A stretch of 42,098 nt of DNA from Nakamurella endophytica (lineage in GTDB: Bacteria; Actinomycetota; Actinomycetes; Mycobacteriales; Nakamurellaceae), in contig NZ_BMNA01000021.1 in assembly GCF_014646215.1 (NCBI RefSeq), forward strand, positions 1-42,098, written 5' to 3'. The position numbers and the translations under genes are program-made. Below the pieces are notes generated by a model. That model did not search any database, was not told the DNA's origin, and was given only the letters and a program-made list of their open reading frames with translations. Shown here piece after piece: positions 17,169 through 26,315 of the stretch (within the stretch, counting starts at the first letter, position 1; every line of letters begins with the position of its first letter).

Positions 17169-17536
17169 TTTGTCGAGTGGTGGTCGTGGCCGGCTTGCGT
17201 CGGTGAGCGCGGACAGACTGCAGGCTGCCGGGTGACACCCGACGGTCGCGGACGCCGGTCGAGCAGTGTTCGATGCGCCGGGGTGCTGTCGGCCTGGGCC
17301 TATCTGGTCACGGGCCCGAGGACGGGTTCACGGGCGTCTAGCCCGGCGAGCACTCGGGGGTCCTGGAGCTGCATCCAGGCGATGACGGCAGTGCAACTGC
17401 GCACAGGAGTCCTTGCCGCACGCCACGGCGTGTGGGAGCTGGTGCGCCGCAGAGCCAGTGACGGGTGCGCTTGATTCTGGGCGTGCGCGGGACCGCCTCG
17501 AGCAGCTTGTCCGGGCGTTTGTGATGTCGGATGAGG

Positions 17537-18910
17537 TCAGGGGAGGGCGGAGCCTTGCTGCCACTGGTGCCATGGGATGTTCCAGTCGCCGAAGCCGTCG
17601 GTGGGTTCGAGCTTGGTGCTGGTGCCGGTGACGGTGACGATGTCGCCGTAGCTGAAGGTGTTGTAGAACCACTGGGCGGCCTGCGGGTTGATGTTGATGC
17701 AGCCGTGGGAGACGTTGCGCCGGCCCTGGTCTGCCACCGACCACGGCGCCGAGTGCACGACGATTCCTTCGCCGGAGATTGTCACCGCCAGCGGGATGTC
17801 CTGGTCGTAGCCGAGGTCGTAACTGGTGGGCAGTCCGTAGGTGGCCGAGGACATCCGCTTGACGGCGTACTTCTCCTGCGCCACGTAGGTGCCGCTCGGG
17901 GTGACGAATGAGATGTTTTTGCCGGCGACGGTGATCTTTTGGTTGCGGCCCATGGACACCGGAATGGTGCGGACCTTCTTGCCTGCGATGAACACCTCCA
18001 TCTGCTTGGTGGCGTCGTCGATTTTGGCGATCTTTGACGGGCCGATGGTCAGGTGCAGGGTGCGGTCGGTCTCGCCGTACATGCCGCCGCCGAAGTTGAC
18101 CCCGTATACCTTGGCGCGCACGGTGATCTTGGTGCCGGGCGTCCAGTAGTGCTGCGGCCGGTAGTGCAGGGTCCGTTCGTCCCACCAGTACCAGTTGCCC
18201 TTCACGGTCGGGACGGTGCTGACCTGCAGCGCCTTCTCGGCGGTGACCTTGTTGCGGGGGGCCTTGTCGAAGATGACGACGATGGGTTGACCGATCCCGA
18301 CCGTCTTCATCTGTGGGTTGGGGAAGAACGAGGGATAGACGGTCTGTGCCGGTTTGACGGTGGTGAAGACGGCGGTGGTGTCGGTGCGAGCGGGGCCAGC
18401 TCCGGTCGCGCTGGCCTCGATGGTGTAGCGGCGGTTGTAGCCGAGCGGCTCGGTCGAGGTCCAGCGGCGCTCATCGGCGGAGTAGGAGCCCTGCACGAGG
18501 CGGCCGTCGGGATTGGTCAGCGACACCGAGCGCAGCGTCCCGCCGCGAGCGGTGATGACCACCGGTGCGATCGGTGAGATTCCGGTCGTCCCATCCGCCG
18601 GCACCGTGTCGATCTTCGGCCCGACCTGGGTCGGGCTGCCGCTCGTGGTCGGCGCGGCCGGCGTCGGCAGCTCTGCGGTGCCCGTCGAGGTGGTGCCGGT
18701 GCCGGCGGTTCTCGTGTCGGCGGTGCTGGTGGATCCGGTTGCCGCGGTGTCTGAACGGACTGTCGGGGTGGCCGGTTCTGCGGTAGCGGCGATCGTCGTC
18801 GTGGTGGTCACGGTTGTCGCGGTGGGGACGGCGGAGCATGCCGCGGCCGTCATCGTGGTGGTGATCAGTCCGATCATCAGCCGCGCGATGCGGCTCGGGG
18901 TGGTGGGCAT
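17537..18910 (-). CDS. L,D-transpeptidase B (lipoprotein, two Ig-like domains)
   Basis: A 457-aa paralogue of the protein at 5329-6705 with the same plan: lipoprotein-like signal (TAAAC, with Ala at -3), a long Thr-rich stalk to about residue 95, two Ig-like domains (about 97-185 and 188-285; SFFPNP, YWWDERTLHYRP), then YkuD with H386 in VVHSAPW and SHGCININP with C404. The ATG at 18910 has AAGGA six bases upstream. It is the last minus-strand gene after csoR, the HMA chaperone, copA, a DUF6153-like gene and a DUF305 gene, about 300 bases below the last of these; no gene or terminator is obvious in 18911-19213. Placement suggests co-expression with copper efflux, which is notable because copper inhibits L,D-transpeptidases. 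Confidence 0.93.
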   Translation of the reverse strand: MPTTPSRIARLMIGLITTTMTAAACSAVPTATTVTTTTTIAATAEPATPTVRSDTAATGSTSTADTRTAGTGTTSTGTAELPTPAAPTTSGSPTQVGPKIDTVPADGTTGISPIAPVVITARGGTLRSVSLTNPDGRLVQGSYSADERRWTSTEPLGYNRRYTIEASATGAGPARTDTTAVFTTVKPAQTVYPSFFPNPQMKTVGIGQPIVVIFDKAPRNKVTAEKALQVSTVPTVKGNWYWWDERTLHYRPQHYWTPGTKITVRAKVYGVNFGGGMYGETDRTLHLTIGPSKIAKIDDATKQMEVFIAGKKVRTIPVSMGRNQKITVAGKNISFVTPSGTYVAQEKYAVKRMSSATYGLPTSYDLGYDQDIPLAVTISGEGIVVHSAPWSVADQGRRNVSHGCININPQAAQWFYNTFSYGDIVTVTGTSTKLEPTDGFGDWNIPWHQWQQGSALP

Positions 18911-19213
18911 AGAGGTCCTTCCGGACGGGGCAAGGTCGCGGGGTGGCGTCGTCGGTGGTGGCGGCGCGAGCGGGCTTCGGGTGGCGTGCGGTGCTCGGTC
19001 CGCGCCGAACGGCAGCCGTGGGTCCAGCCACCCGGTCGACCGCAATCTGTGGGACTCAAAGCGCCGCGACGGCGGTGGCGCGGCGGCCGCGGTGGCGCTG
19101 CGGTGGGTTGTTCCACCCGTCCCGCTTGGGAGTGGGAGGGGTGGGGTGCCGGAGGGCTGGCGCGTGAGGGGGAAGGGCCGGCCCTCCGGCGGTCGGTGCA
19201 GGAGAAGAACCCC

Positions 19214-20023
19214 TTACAGGGTTTTGAGCAGGTCCTGCATGGTGGTGATCTCGGCGGTCTGGCTGGTGATGATCGAGTTGGCCAGTTTGAGCGCTGAGGG
19301 GTTGGCTCCGTCGGCCTGTTCGGTCTTGGCCATGTCGATGGCGCCCTGGTGGTGGGCGATCATCATCTGCAGGAACAGCTTGTCGAACGCGGCGCCCTTG
19401 GCGGCGGTCAGTTGCTGCATCTGCTGCTCGGTCATCATCCCCGGCATTGCCGCACCCGAGGACGCGCTGCCGCCGGTGTCGCCGTGGCCGGTGCCGTGGT
19501 CCATGCCCGGCATGCTGCCCATGTCGGAGCTGGTCGGCGAGGCCGAGGTCTTGGTCAGCGGCATGCCGTTCATGTCGGTGTCCGGGGCCCAGGCGGCCAG
19601 CCAGTCGCTCATCTGGTCGATCTCCGGGGCTTGCGCCGCCTTGATCTTGGCGGCCAGCTGCTTGACCTGGTCACTGTCGGCTCGGGACGGTGCCAGGTCG
19701 GCCATGGCGATGGCGCCCTTGTGGTGCTCGATCATCATCGAGGCGAAGGTGACGTCGGCGTTGTTGTGCGGGCCGGCCGGGCCCGTCGGCATCGGCATGC
19801 CGCCGGCTGTGCTGCTGGGCGCTGTACTGCCGGTGGCTGGGTCGCCGGTGGCCGTCGACGGTGTGGCGGTGGCCGCGGTCGAGGCGGGCCCGGCGCTGGT
19901 GCTGGTGCTGGTCAGCGGGGTCATGGTGCTGGCGGTGTTGCCGCCGCTGCTGCAGGCGCCCAGCAGGAGGCCGGCGCCGGCGGTCACGACGACCAGTCCG
20001 GGGCGGATACGCAAGGTGTTCAC
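19214..20023 (-). CDS. DUF305 lipoprotein (ferritin-like, copper-associated)
   Basis: A 269-aa secreted lipoprotein: lipobox LLGAC (C24), a Thr/Ser/Ala-rich stalk to about residue 75, then two DUF305 helical units. Their signature motifs are FASMMIEHHKGAIAMADLA and FLQMMIAHHQGAIDMAKTEQ. Between them is a Met/His-rich linker (MPGMDHGTGHGD). DUF305 proteins are four-helix, ferritin-like folds common in copper and silver resistance loci, and the HH plus Met residues could bind Cu(I) outside the membrane. GTG 20023 has GGAG upstream and starts a normal signal peptide; the frame further upstream overlaps the previous gene and is rejected. It lies 85 bases after the DUF6153-like gene in the copper operon. 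Confidence 0.9.
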   Translation of the reverse strand: MNTLRIRPGLVVVTAGAGLLLGACSSGGNTASTMTPLTSTSTSAGPASTAATATPSTATGDPATGSTAPSSTAGGMPMPTGPAGPHNNADVTFASMMIEHHKGAIAMADLAPSRADSDQVKQLAAKIKAAQAPEIDQMSDWLAAWAPDTDMNGMPLTKTSASPTSSDMGSMPGMDHGTGHGDTGGSASSGAAMPGMMTEQQMQQLTAAKGAAFDKLFLQMMIAHHQGAIDMAKTEQADGANPSALKLANSIITSQTAEITTMQDLLKTL

Positions 20024-20108
20024 AGTTGTCTCCAGGTACGGGAAGAGGGAACGCAGGACACGCTGAGGTCGCCGCATCGGTGTGTCCGGTGCGGCGAAAT
20101 GGCGGTTC

Positions 20109-20708
20109 CTATACCCGGAGAACGCACAGGGCCAGGCGCGGTGGCGGCGGCCCGGGTGGGCCGCGTCGCCACGGCGCCCACGCCGACGCGGGGCCGGCAT
20201 GGCGTCGGCCAGCTCCCGCGGTGGCCAACGCCAACAGCAACGAAAGAATCAGCCCGGCGACGGTGACCAGGAACAGCACACAGCCGGCCATCGAATCCAT
20301 CGGCCGTCCGTGGCCGGTCCGCACCGCAGCGGCGTCCGTGCGGTCGACGTCGACAGCAGGCGCGGCGGCAGGCGTGAAGTGGCGCGGCTGCCCAGCCGCC
20401 GCCACGTGCTGGGCCGGCGGGTCGGCAGGGTGATGAACAGCGTGGTCGGTGTGGTGTTGTGGGGCTGGAGCGGCCGGCACGGCCTGCACGGCCTGCATGT
20501 CCATGGCATCCGCGGGCGCCGTGGCTGGCATGGCGTGCCCGCCGTCCTGGTCGTGGGCGCCGAGCACGTGCATGGCGAACACACCCCAGATGACCAGCAG
20601 GATGGTCGCCGCCACGCCGACTCGCGCGGCGGCGACCGGTCGCCGGAGCGGAGCGGCCGTGTCCACGACGTTCAGTATCGCCAGGTTCGGCGACTGCCCA
20701 CGGCTCAC
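20109..20708 (-). CDS. Two-helix membrane protein, DUF6153-like
   Basis: A 199-aa protein. Helix 1 is about 28-47 ([20 protein letters not shown]). A long outer loop rich in His, Met and Ala follows ([27 protein letters not shown]). Helix 2 starts [20 protein letters not shown], and a basic Pro-rich tail ends the protein. The His/Met loop between two helices suggests extracytoplasmic copper binding; DUF6153-like family membership is by architecture and context only. The GTG start overlaps the copA stop (GTGA), so the two are translationally coupled. The protein at 4777-5232 has the same plan. Confidence 0.72.
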   Translation of the reverse strand: MSRGQSPNLAILNVVDTAAPLRRPVAAARVGVAATILLVIWGVFAMHVLGAHDQDGGHAMPATAPADAMDMQAVQAVPAAPAPQHHTDHAVHHPADPPAQHVAAAGQPRHFTPAAAPAVDVDRTDAAAVRTGHGRPMDSMAGCVLFLVTVAGLILSLLLALATAGAGRRHAGPASAWAPWRRGPPGPPPPRLALCVLRV

Positions 20709-23230
20709 GGCGTGGACGATTCCCGTGTCGTGCTGCCGGTACCCGCTGCGGCCGCCGACTCTGCGGTTCCTGTCGCCGTTGCGGCGTTTGCTGGGACCGC
20801 TGCTGCTGTTGTCGCGTTCACAGCGGCGCCGGTGGTGGCGGTCGGTCGGTCGGTCGGGGTGCGGGTGGGCGGCACGGCGGAGCCGAAGTTGCGCAGCCGC
20901 AGGCTGTTGGACACCACGAACACCGAGGACAGGGCCATGGCGGCGCCCGCGATGAGGGGGTTGAGCAGGCCGGCGATCGCGAGGGGGATGGCGGCGATGT
21001 TGTAGGCGAACGCCCAGAACAGGTTGCTCTTGATGGTGGCCAGCGTGCGGCGGGACAGCCGGATCGCGTCGACTGCCGCGTAGAGGTCACCGCGGACCAG
21101 GGTCAGGTCGCTGGCCTGGATGGCGACGTCGGTGCCGGTGCCCATGGCGATGCCCAGATCGGCCTGGGCCAAGGCTGCGGCGTCGTTGACGCCGTCGCCG
21201 ACCATGGCCACGACGTGGCCTTGCCGTTGCAGGTCAGCGACCGCGGCGAGCTTGCCGGCGGGGGACACGTCGGCGATGACCGTTTCGATGCCGACCTGCG
21301 CGGCGACCGACCGGGCCGCGCGCGGGTTATCGCCGGTGAGCAGCACGGGCGAAAGTCCCAGTCGGCGCAGCGCGGCAACCGCGGCCGGGCTGGTGGCTTT
21401 GACGGTGTCGGACACCACCAACACGCCGCGGGCTGCGCCGTCGACAGCGACCGCGACGGCGGTGCGGCCTTGCGCTTCGGCGGCGGTGACCGCCTCGAGC
21501 AGCTCGGGCGGCAGCGGGGCGGACCACTGCTCGGCGAGCCACCGTCCGCGGCCGGCGGCGACCGCACGCCCGTCGACGACCCCGAAGACGCCTTGCCCTT
21601 GGCTGTTGCCGAACGAGGACACGGTCGGCAGCGCCGCGCCGGGGGGCAGCTGGTCGCGGGCGGCGGCGGCGACGGCCGCGGCGATGGGGTGCTCGGAAGC
21701 GTCCTCCAAGGCGCCGGCCAGGCGCAGCAATGCTGCTGTGTCCTCTCCGGAGGCGGGCACGACCTGGACAAGCTTCATCCGGCCGGTCGTGACGGTGCCG
21801 GTCTTGTCCAGCACGATGGTGTCGACGCGGCGGGTGGACTCGAGGATCTGGGGGCCCTTGATCAGGACGCCGAGTTGGGCGCCGCGGCCGGTGCCGACCA
21901 GCAGCGCGGTCGGGGTGGCCAGCCCGAGCGCGCACGGGCAGGCGATGATCAGCACTGCGACGGCTGCGGTGAACGCTGCTTCCGCGCCGGCACCGGCGAC
22001 CAGCCAGATGACCAGCGTCGCCGCCGCCAGCGCGATGACCAGCGGAACGAACACCGCGGAGATCCGGTCGGCCAGCCGCTGCACCGGGGCCTTGCCGGAC
22101 TGGGCGGCTTCCACCAGTGCGGCCATCTGCGCCAACTGGGTGTCGGCGCCGACCCGGGTGGCCTGAACGATCAGCCGGCCGCCGGCGTTGACCGTGGCGC
22201 CGACGACCGCATCGCCCGGCCGGACCTCGACCGGCACGCTTTCCCCGGTGAGCATGCTGGCGTCCACCGCTGACGATCCGTCGACGACGTACCCGTCGGT
22301 GGCCATCTTCTCACCGGGTCGGACCACGAAGTGCTCGCCCACGGCCAACTGCCCGATCGGGATGCGCTGCTGTTGGCCCTGCCGCAGCACTGTCACGTCC
22401 TTGGCGCCCATGTGCAGCAGCGCCCGCAACGCCGCACCCGACCGCTTCTTGGCGCGGGCCTCGAAGTACCGGCCCGCCAAGATGAACACGGTCACCGCGG
22501 AGGCGACCTCGAGGTAGATCTCGCCGGCGCCGGCGCCGCGTTCGGGCAGCAACCGGAACGGCATCCGCATGCCCTCGTGCCCGGCGTCGCCGAACAGCAG
22601 CGCATACAGCGACCAGCCGAACGCAGCCAGAACACCGACGCTGACCAGAGTGTCCATGGTGGCCGCGCCGTGACGCAGATTCGTCCACGCCGCCCGGTGA
22701 AACGGCCACGCCCCCCACACCACCACCGGCGCCGCCAACGTCAAAGAGATCCACTGCCAGTTCGCGAACTGCAGCGCCGAGATCATCGCCAACACCAGCA
22801 CCGGCGCCGCCAACGCCGCCGACACCAGCAGCCGCTGACGCAGCCCGGCCAACTCTGCGCGGCCGCCGGCACGGCCGCCGTCCTGCTCGCCGGCGTCCTG
22901 GCCGCTGTCCTGGTCACCGCCGTCGTGGGCGGACGGGATCGCGGGGGCGGCCGGATCCGCTGCCGGCGGCTGCGGCGATCGTGGCGGTGCGGGGACGGCG
23001 GCGGTGTAGCCGGTGGCCTGCACGGTCGCGATGGCGTCCTGGACGCTGACCGTCGTGGGCAGGTCGACGACTGCCTTCTCGGTGGCGTAGTTGACGCTGG
23101 CCTGCACGCCCGGCATCCGGTTCAGCTTCCGTTCGATCCGCGCCGCGCACGAAGCGCACGTCATACCGCCGATCAGCAGCTCCACCCGCTGCGGCGGGTC
23201 GGCCACCGCGGGCTGGGCAGCAGATGTCAT
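20705..23230 (-). CDS. copA: Cu(I)-exporting P1B-ATPase CopA
   Basis: An 841-aa P1B-1 ATPase. It has an N-terminal HMA domain with GMTCASC (C25, C28), then a Gln/Asp/Gly-rich linker (about 85-125) and the ATPase core: TGES (338-341), CPC (431-433), DKTGT (D475), SEHP (H514) and GDGVND. CPC with an N-terminal CxxC domain is the hallmark of Cu(I)/Ag(I) export from the cytosol. The C terminus carries about 70 low-complexity Thr/Ala residues beyond the last helix, longer than usual. The ATG at 23230 has AGGAG eight bases upstream. It lies 72 bases after the HMA chaperone gene in the csoR-headed operon; the chaperone probably passes copper to it. Confidence 0.95.
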   Translation of the reverse strand: MTSAAQPAVADPPQRVELLIGGMTCASCAARIERKLNRMPGVQASVNYATEKAVVDLPTTVSVQDAIATVQATGYTAAVPAPPRSPQPPAADPAAPAIPSAHDGGDQDSGQDAGEQDGGRAGGRAELAGLRQRLLVSAALAAPVLVLAMISALQFANWQWISLTLAAPVVVWGAWPFHRAAWTNLRHGAATMDTLVSVGVLAAFGWSLYALLFGDAGHEGMRMPFRLLPERGAGAGEIYLEVASAVTVFILAGRYFEARAKKRSGAALRALLHMGAKDVTVLRQGQQQRIPIGQLAVGEHFVVRPGEKMATDGYVVDGSSAVDASMLTGESVPVEVRPGDAVVGATVNAGGRLIVQATRVGADTQLAQMAALVEAAQSGKAPVQRLADRISAVFVPLVIALAAATLVIWLVAGAGAEAAFTAAVAVLIIACPCALGLATPTALLVGTGRGAQLGVLIKGPQILESTRRVDTIVLDKTGTVTTGRMKLVQVVPASGEDTAALLRLAGALEDASEHPIAAAVAAAARDQLPPGAALPTVSSFGNSQGQGVFGVVDGRAVAAGRGRWLAEQWSAPLPPELLEAVTAAEAQGRTAVAVAVDGAARGVLVVSDTVKATSPAAVAALRRLGLSPVLLTGDNPRAARSVAAQVGIETVIADVSPAGKLAAVADLQRQGHVVAMVGDGVNDAAALAQADLGIAMGTGTDVAIQASDLTLVRGDLYAAVDAIRLSRRTLATIKSNLFWAFAYNIAAIPLAIAGLLNPLIAGAAMALSSVFVVSNSLRLRNFGSAVPPTRTPTDRPTATTGAAVNATTAAAVPANAATATGTAESAAAAGTGSTTRESSTP

Positions 23231-23302
23231 GGCAGCACTCCTGACACTGGGATCGGCGGCGGGCGGCCGCCGGCGGGGCCTTCGATGCGGACGGCTGGCG
23301 GG

Positions 23303-23719
23303 TCAGCGCAGCGAGCCGGGGACCAGCTGGTAGCCGGCTTCCTCGACGGCGTCCTTGACGGCCTGCTCCTGCACCGGCCGGTCGGTGGTGACCACGACAC
23401 GGCCCGAGGGCAGGTCCACCTGTACGTCTGTGGTCCCGGGCACACCCGCGGTGACCTCTTCGGTGACCGCGGCCACGCAATGCCCGCAGGTCATCCCGGA
23501 CACCGTGAACGTGCTGACCACCGTGTCCACCCCAGCGCTTCGCGCCGCGCCCGCACCGGCGCCGCTGGACGGGTCAGCGGCAGCAACGGTGCCGGCGGAG
23601 CTCGACGCGGCAGGGCTGGTAGCGGCAGGGCTGGTGGCGGCAGAGTCCGTGGAGCAGCCGCATCCGCAGCCCCCGTGCTGCTGCGCCGTGGTGTCGGTCA
23701 AGGGCAGGTGCTGAGTCAT
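23303..23719 (-). CDS. Copper chaperone with HMA domain and Cys-rich N-terminus
   Basis: A 138-aa protein. The last 70 residues form a CopZ-like HMA domain with GMTCGHC (C78, C81). It is preceded by a flexible Ser/Ala/Gly linker and an N-terminal GGCGCGCS cluster (C18, C20, C22), which adds a possible second soft-metal site not present in ordinary 70-aa CopZ. The likely role is cytosolic Cu(I) carriage between CsoR and CopA. ATG 23719 has GGAAGG eight bases upstream and is preferred over GTG 23728. It lies between csoR and copA. Confidence 0.88.
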   Translation of the reverse strand: MTQHLPLTDTTAQQHGGCGCGCSTDSAATSPAATSPAASSSAGTVAAADPSSGAGAGAARSAGVDTVVSTFTVSGMTCGHCVAAVTEEVTAGVPGTTDVQVDLPSGRVVVTTDRPVQEQAVKDAVEEAGYQLVPGSLR

Positions 23720-23789
23720 CACATCCACCTTCCGGCCTTGAGGCCATTAGTCGTTGGTCGTTGCTGGGCAGGGGAGCGGGGCCAACGGC

Positions 23790-23825
23790 GGTGTCCGCGG
23801 TGTCCACGGTGTCCACGGTGGCCGC
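23790..23825. repeat. Short 9-bp tandem repeat in csoR-chaperone gap
   Basis: GGTGTCCGC, GGTGTCCAC, GGTGTCCAC and GGTGGCCGC run head to tail in the 225-bp gap between csoR and the HMA chaperone gene. The gap contains no convincing gene. It could be a slippage product or a spacer element; no function is evident. Confidence 0.7.
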
Positions 23826-23944
23826 TGGGTGCTACTGGGGCTGGTTGGGTTGACTGCCGCTGTCCCCGGCCGTCTGCGGTCCAGGCGGCCCAGGACATGC
23901 GGCCAAGGAGATGCGGGCCGAGGACATGGCGTAGTGGAGGTCGA

Positions 23945-24226
23945 TCAGGAGCGGACGAGTCTGGCGATGGCGTCGGCGGCTTCTTTGACCTTGATCTCGA
24001 CCGAGTCGCCGCCCTCGGCGACTGCTTCGGCCACGCAGTGCGCCATGTGCTCTTCCAGCAGCTTGACGGCCACTGACTGCAACGCCTTCGTGGCCGCCGA
24101 CACCTGGGTCAGGATGTCGATGCAGTACTTGTCGTCGTCGACCATCCGGGACAGCCCGCGCACCTGACCCTCGATGCGCGCCAGGCGCTTGACGTAGTCG
24201 CTCTTGCTGGCCGTGTAGCCGTGCAT
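23945..24226 (-). CDS. csoR: Copper-sensing repressor CsoR
   Basis: A 93-aa all-helical DUF156-family repressor. The Cu(I) ligand set is complete: C35 (DKYCIDIL), H60 and C64 (EEHMAHC), equivalent to the Cys-His-Cys set of M. tuberculosis CsoR. The N-terminus YVKRLARIEGQVRGLSRMV is the DNA-binding face. Start ATG 24226 has GGAGG five bases upstream. It is the first gene of the minus-strand copper operon and diverges from the MFS exporter gene; two CsoR-type boxes lie in the shared upstream region, and a third is 7 kb away before the CPH ATPase. Cu(I) binding should release it from all three. Confidence 0.95.
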   Translation of the reverse strand: MHGYTASKSDYVKRLARIEGQVRGLSRMVDDDKYCIDILTQVSAATKALQSVAVKLLEEHMAHCVAEAVAEGGDSVEIKVKEAADAIARLVRS

Positions 24227-24269
24227 CCCAACCTCCACGTCATCGCCCGCTATCACCAACGACCTTACC

Positions 24270-24286
24270 ATACCCCCCCACCGTAC
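24270..24286. promoter_or_regulatory. Half CsoR-type box at the csoR promoter
   Basis: ATACCCCCCCACCGTAC has one good half-site (ATACCCCC) and a weak second half (CGTA in place of GGGGTA). It sits 44 bases upstream of csoR, overlapping a TATGGT -10-like hexamer on the minus strand. This is weaker than the boxes at 24325 and 17150 and may give leaky autoregulation. Confidence 0.5.
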
Positions 24287-24324
24287 TTGCAGTCCCGCCG
24301 TGAGGCGCCTACTGTGCACCACGC

Positions 24325-24340
24325 ATACCCCCTAGGGGTA
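24325..24340. promoter_or_regulatory. CsoR-type operator before the MFS exporter
   Basis: ATACCCCCTAGGGGTA is an almost perfect palindrome of the CsoR type. It is 27 bases upstream of the MFS ATG on the plus strand and about 100 bases upstream of csoR on the other strand, so it probably controls the exporter and may help control the csoR operon. Confidence 0.8.
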
Positions 24341-24367
24341 CTTTCCGTTGAGCGATTGGAGCTTGAG

Positions 24368-25813
24368 ATGTTGCACACCCAACCCAACCCGCGCCGGTGG
24401 GCCGCCCTGGCCGTCATCGCACTGGCTCAATTCATGGTCATCATGGACACCTCGATCATCGGCGTGGCGCTGCCGAAGATGCAGACAGATCTCGGTTTCT
24501 CGCCGGACACGCTGTCGTGGGTGTTCAACGCCTACGTCATCGCGTTGGGCGGTCTGCTGCTCCTGGGCGGCCGCTTGGCAGATCTGCTGGGCGCGCGGCA
24601 GATGTTCCTGGCCGGTTGGGCGGTGCTGCTGGCCGGGTCGGTGATCGCAGCGGTGGCCGGGACGGCCGGCGTCGAGCTGACCGGTCGCGTCGTGCAGGGC
24701 GTCGGTTCAGCGCTCATCGCACCGGCCGCGCTGACGTTGCTGATGATGCTGTTCGGCGGGCGCCCCACCGAGTTGCCCAAGGCCATGGCGCTGTACGGGG
24801 CGGCCGCACCCGCCGGCGGCACCGCCGGGGTGTTCCTGGGCGGCGTGTTGACCCAGTGGCTGAGCTGGCCGTGGATCTTCTGGATCTACGTCCCGATCGC
24901 CGGCGTCGCGATCCTGGCGACCGTGAAGCTGATGCCCACCACGGCCACACACCGCGGCTCGGTGGACGTGGCCGGAGCGGTCACCGTCACCGCAGGCTTG
25001 GCCGCAGCCGTCTTCGGCATCGTCCGAGCCCCGCAGATCGGGTGGGGTTCGGCCGGAACGCTGACCTCCCTGCTGGCCGCTGTGGCGTTGCTGGCGGCGT
25101 TCGTGCTGATCCAACGAGCACGGCGGGTCCCGTTGCTGCGGCTGGGCATCTTCACCACCCCCAACCTCGGCGGCGCCAACCTCGCGCAGGCACTGCTGGG
25201 CGCGGCGTGGGTCCCGATGTGGTACTTCCTCAACCTCTACCTGCAGCAGGTCCTGGGCTACGACTCCTTCGCCAGCGGCGCCGCGCTGCTACCGATGACC
25301 GTGCTCATCGTCGTGCTGATGGTGGCCATCGCGCCGCGGCTGATCGCGCGGCTGGGCGCCAAGCCGCTGATCGTCGGTGGACTACTGGCCCTGGCCGCCG
25401 GGCTGGTCTGGTTGTCCTTCGCCCGACCCACCGGCAACTACCTGATCGACGTGCTGCCCGCCACGCTGGTCGCAGCGCTCGGCCAGGCATTGGCCTTCAT
25501 CCCGTCCCTGGGCACCGCCATCTCCAGCGCCCGCCCCGAGGAAGGCGGCATCGCCGCCGGCATCGTCAACACCACCTACCAGGTCGGCTCGGCGCTGGGC
25601 CTGGCCGCCATGACCGCCCTTGGGATGTCCTTCGGCGCCGACCAGCTCGGCAACGTCCCGGCGTTGACCAACGGCTACTCCGCAGCGTTCCTCGGCGCCG
25701 CCGGCATCGCCGTCCTCGGTGCGCTGCTGACCCTGCCCACCCTGCACTTCTCCTCGCCCCGCACCCGCCAAGCCAGCCAGCAGCAGCAGCAGCCGACAGG
25801 CATCACCCACTGA
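24368..25813 (+). CDS. DHA2-family (EmrB/QacA-like) MFS exporter
   Basis: A 481-aa, 14-helix drug/proton antiporter. Family features are FMVIMDTSIIGVALP in helix 1 (motif D1), GGRLADLLGARQMFLAG after helix 2 (motif A), and a helix-5 region VQGVGSALIAPAALTLL. ATG 24368 has GGAG seven bases upstream; the frame before it overlaps the csoR upstream region and was rejected. It ends in a Gln-rich tail. A CsoR box immediately upstream suggests copper induction, unusual for this family; the substrate is unknown and could be a metallophore, a copper complex or a drug. A broken copy of its middle lies at 12905-13078. Confidence 0.88.
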   Translation: MLHTQPNPRRWAALAVIALAQFMVIMDTSIIGVALPKMQTDLGFSPDTLSWVFNAYVIALGGLLLLGGRLADLLGARQMFLAGWAVLLAGSVIAAVAGTAGVELTGRVVQGVGSALIAPAALTLLMMLFGGRPTELPKAMALYGAAAPAGGTAGVFLGGVLTQWLSWPWIFWIYVPIAGVAILATVKLMPTTATHRGSVDVAGAVTVTAGLAAAVFGIVRAPQIGWGSAGTLTSLLAAVALLAAFVLIQRARRVPLLRLGIFTTPNLGGANLAQALLGAAWVPMWYFLNLYLQQVLGYDSFASGAALLPMTVLIVVLMVAIAPRLIARLGAKPLIVGGLLALAAGLVWLSFARPTGNYLIDVLPATLVAALGQALAFIPSLGTAISSARPEEGGIAAGIVNTTYQVGSALGLAAMTALGMSFGADQLGNVPALTNGYSAAFLGAAGIAVLGALLTLPTLHFSSPRTRQASQQQQQPTGITH

Positions 25814-25854
25814 CCCGCCCCGCAGGGCCCAGGGCGCCCATAGCCCCATGCCCG

Positions 25855-25909
25855 ATCGACGCGCAGGCCCTGACCCTTGACCGCTTCAGGTCAGGGTCCG
25901 CGCGTCGAT
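25855..25909. terminator. Large inverted repeat, probable terminator
   Basis: Two 21-base arms (25855-25875 beginning ATCGACGCGC, and 25889-25909) pair at 19 of 21 positions around a 13-base loop; one mismatch is a G-T wobble. It lies 42 bases after the MFS stop. There is no U-run, as is usual in high-GC actinobacteria. It could act as a terminator, or as a protein-binding palindrome for the regulator gene that follows at 25962. Confidence 0.6.
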
Positions 25910-25961
25910 GCACACAAACGGACCAACGCACCGCCGCCGCGACCTCACTACCCTTGCCGGG

Positions 25962-26315
25962 GTGAGCAAGCGGCGCGCACCGCCCGACGAGCTGCAAGCG
26001 CACGTACTGCTCGCCCTCTGGGCAGCCGACCAGCCGCTCACCGTCGCGGACATCGCCGCCCACATCGGCCTCGACGACCACCACCACACCGTGCGCGCCG
26101 CTCCCGACCGGCTGCAATCGCAAGGCGCCATCGACGACGTGACCGGCCGGTCCCGCACCTACCGGCCACGCACCGCCCACGTCCGAACCGCCACCCAGCA
26201 ACTGCACACCGCGCTGCACCACACCCGCAGCCAACTCACCGTCTTGAACACCGACCGCTGCTTCGCCGGCACCCTCACCCCGGACGAGCCCAACGCGTTA
26301 CCGACAGACCTCTGA
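25962..26315 (+). CDS. BlaI/MecI/CopY-like winged-helix regulator
   Basis: A 117-aa protein. HVLLALWAADQPLTVADIAA followed by a TVRAAPDRLQSQGAI recognition-helix region and RSRTYRPRTA resembles the winged helix of BlaI/MecI/CopY repressors. The C-terminal RTATQQLHTALHHTRSQL with LTPDE resembles their dimerisation helix. GTG 25962 begins VSKRRAPPDE; no strong Shine-Dalgarno is seen. BlaI-type proteins often accompany an M56 sensor protease; none is present here. It may regulate the neighbouring exporter or be an orphan. Family call moderate, target unknown. From 26316 to 26687 I see no gene or repeat. Confidence 0.55.
   Translation: MSKRRAPPDELQAHVLLALWAADQPLTVADIAAHIGLDDHHHTVRAAPDRLQSQGAIDDVTGRSRTYRPRTAHVRTATQQLHTALHHTRSQLTVLNTDRCFAGTLTPDEPNALPTDL

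Noticed and set aside
18513..20066. 517-codon plus-strand frame
   Set aside because: Antisense to L,D-transpeptidase B and the DUF305 gene, whose families are certain.
21120..24076. Several 350-580-codon plus-strand frames
   Set aside because: Antisense shadows of copA, the HMA chaperone and csoR; compositionally biased with no domains.
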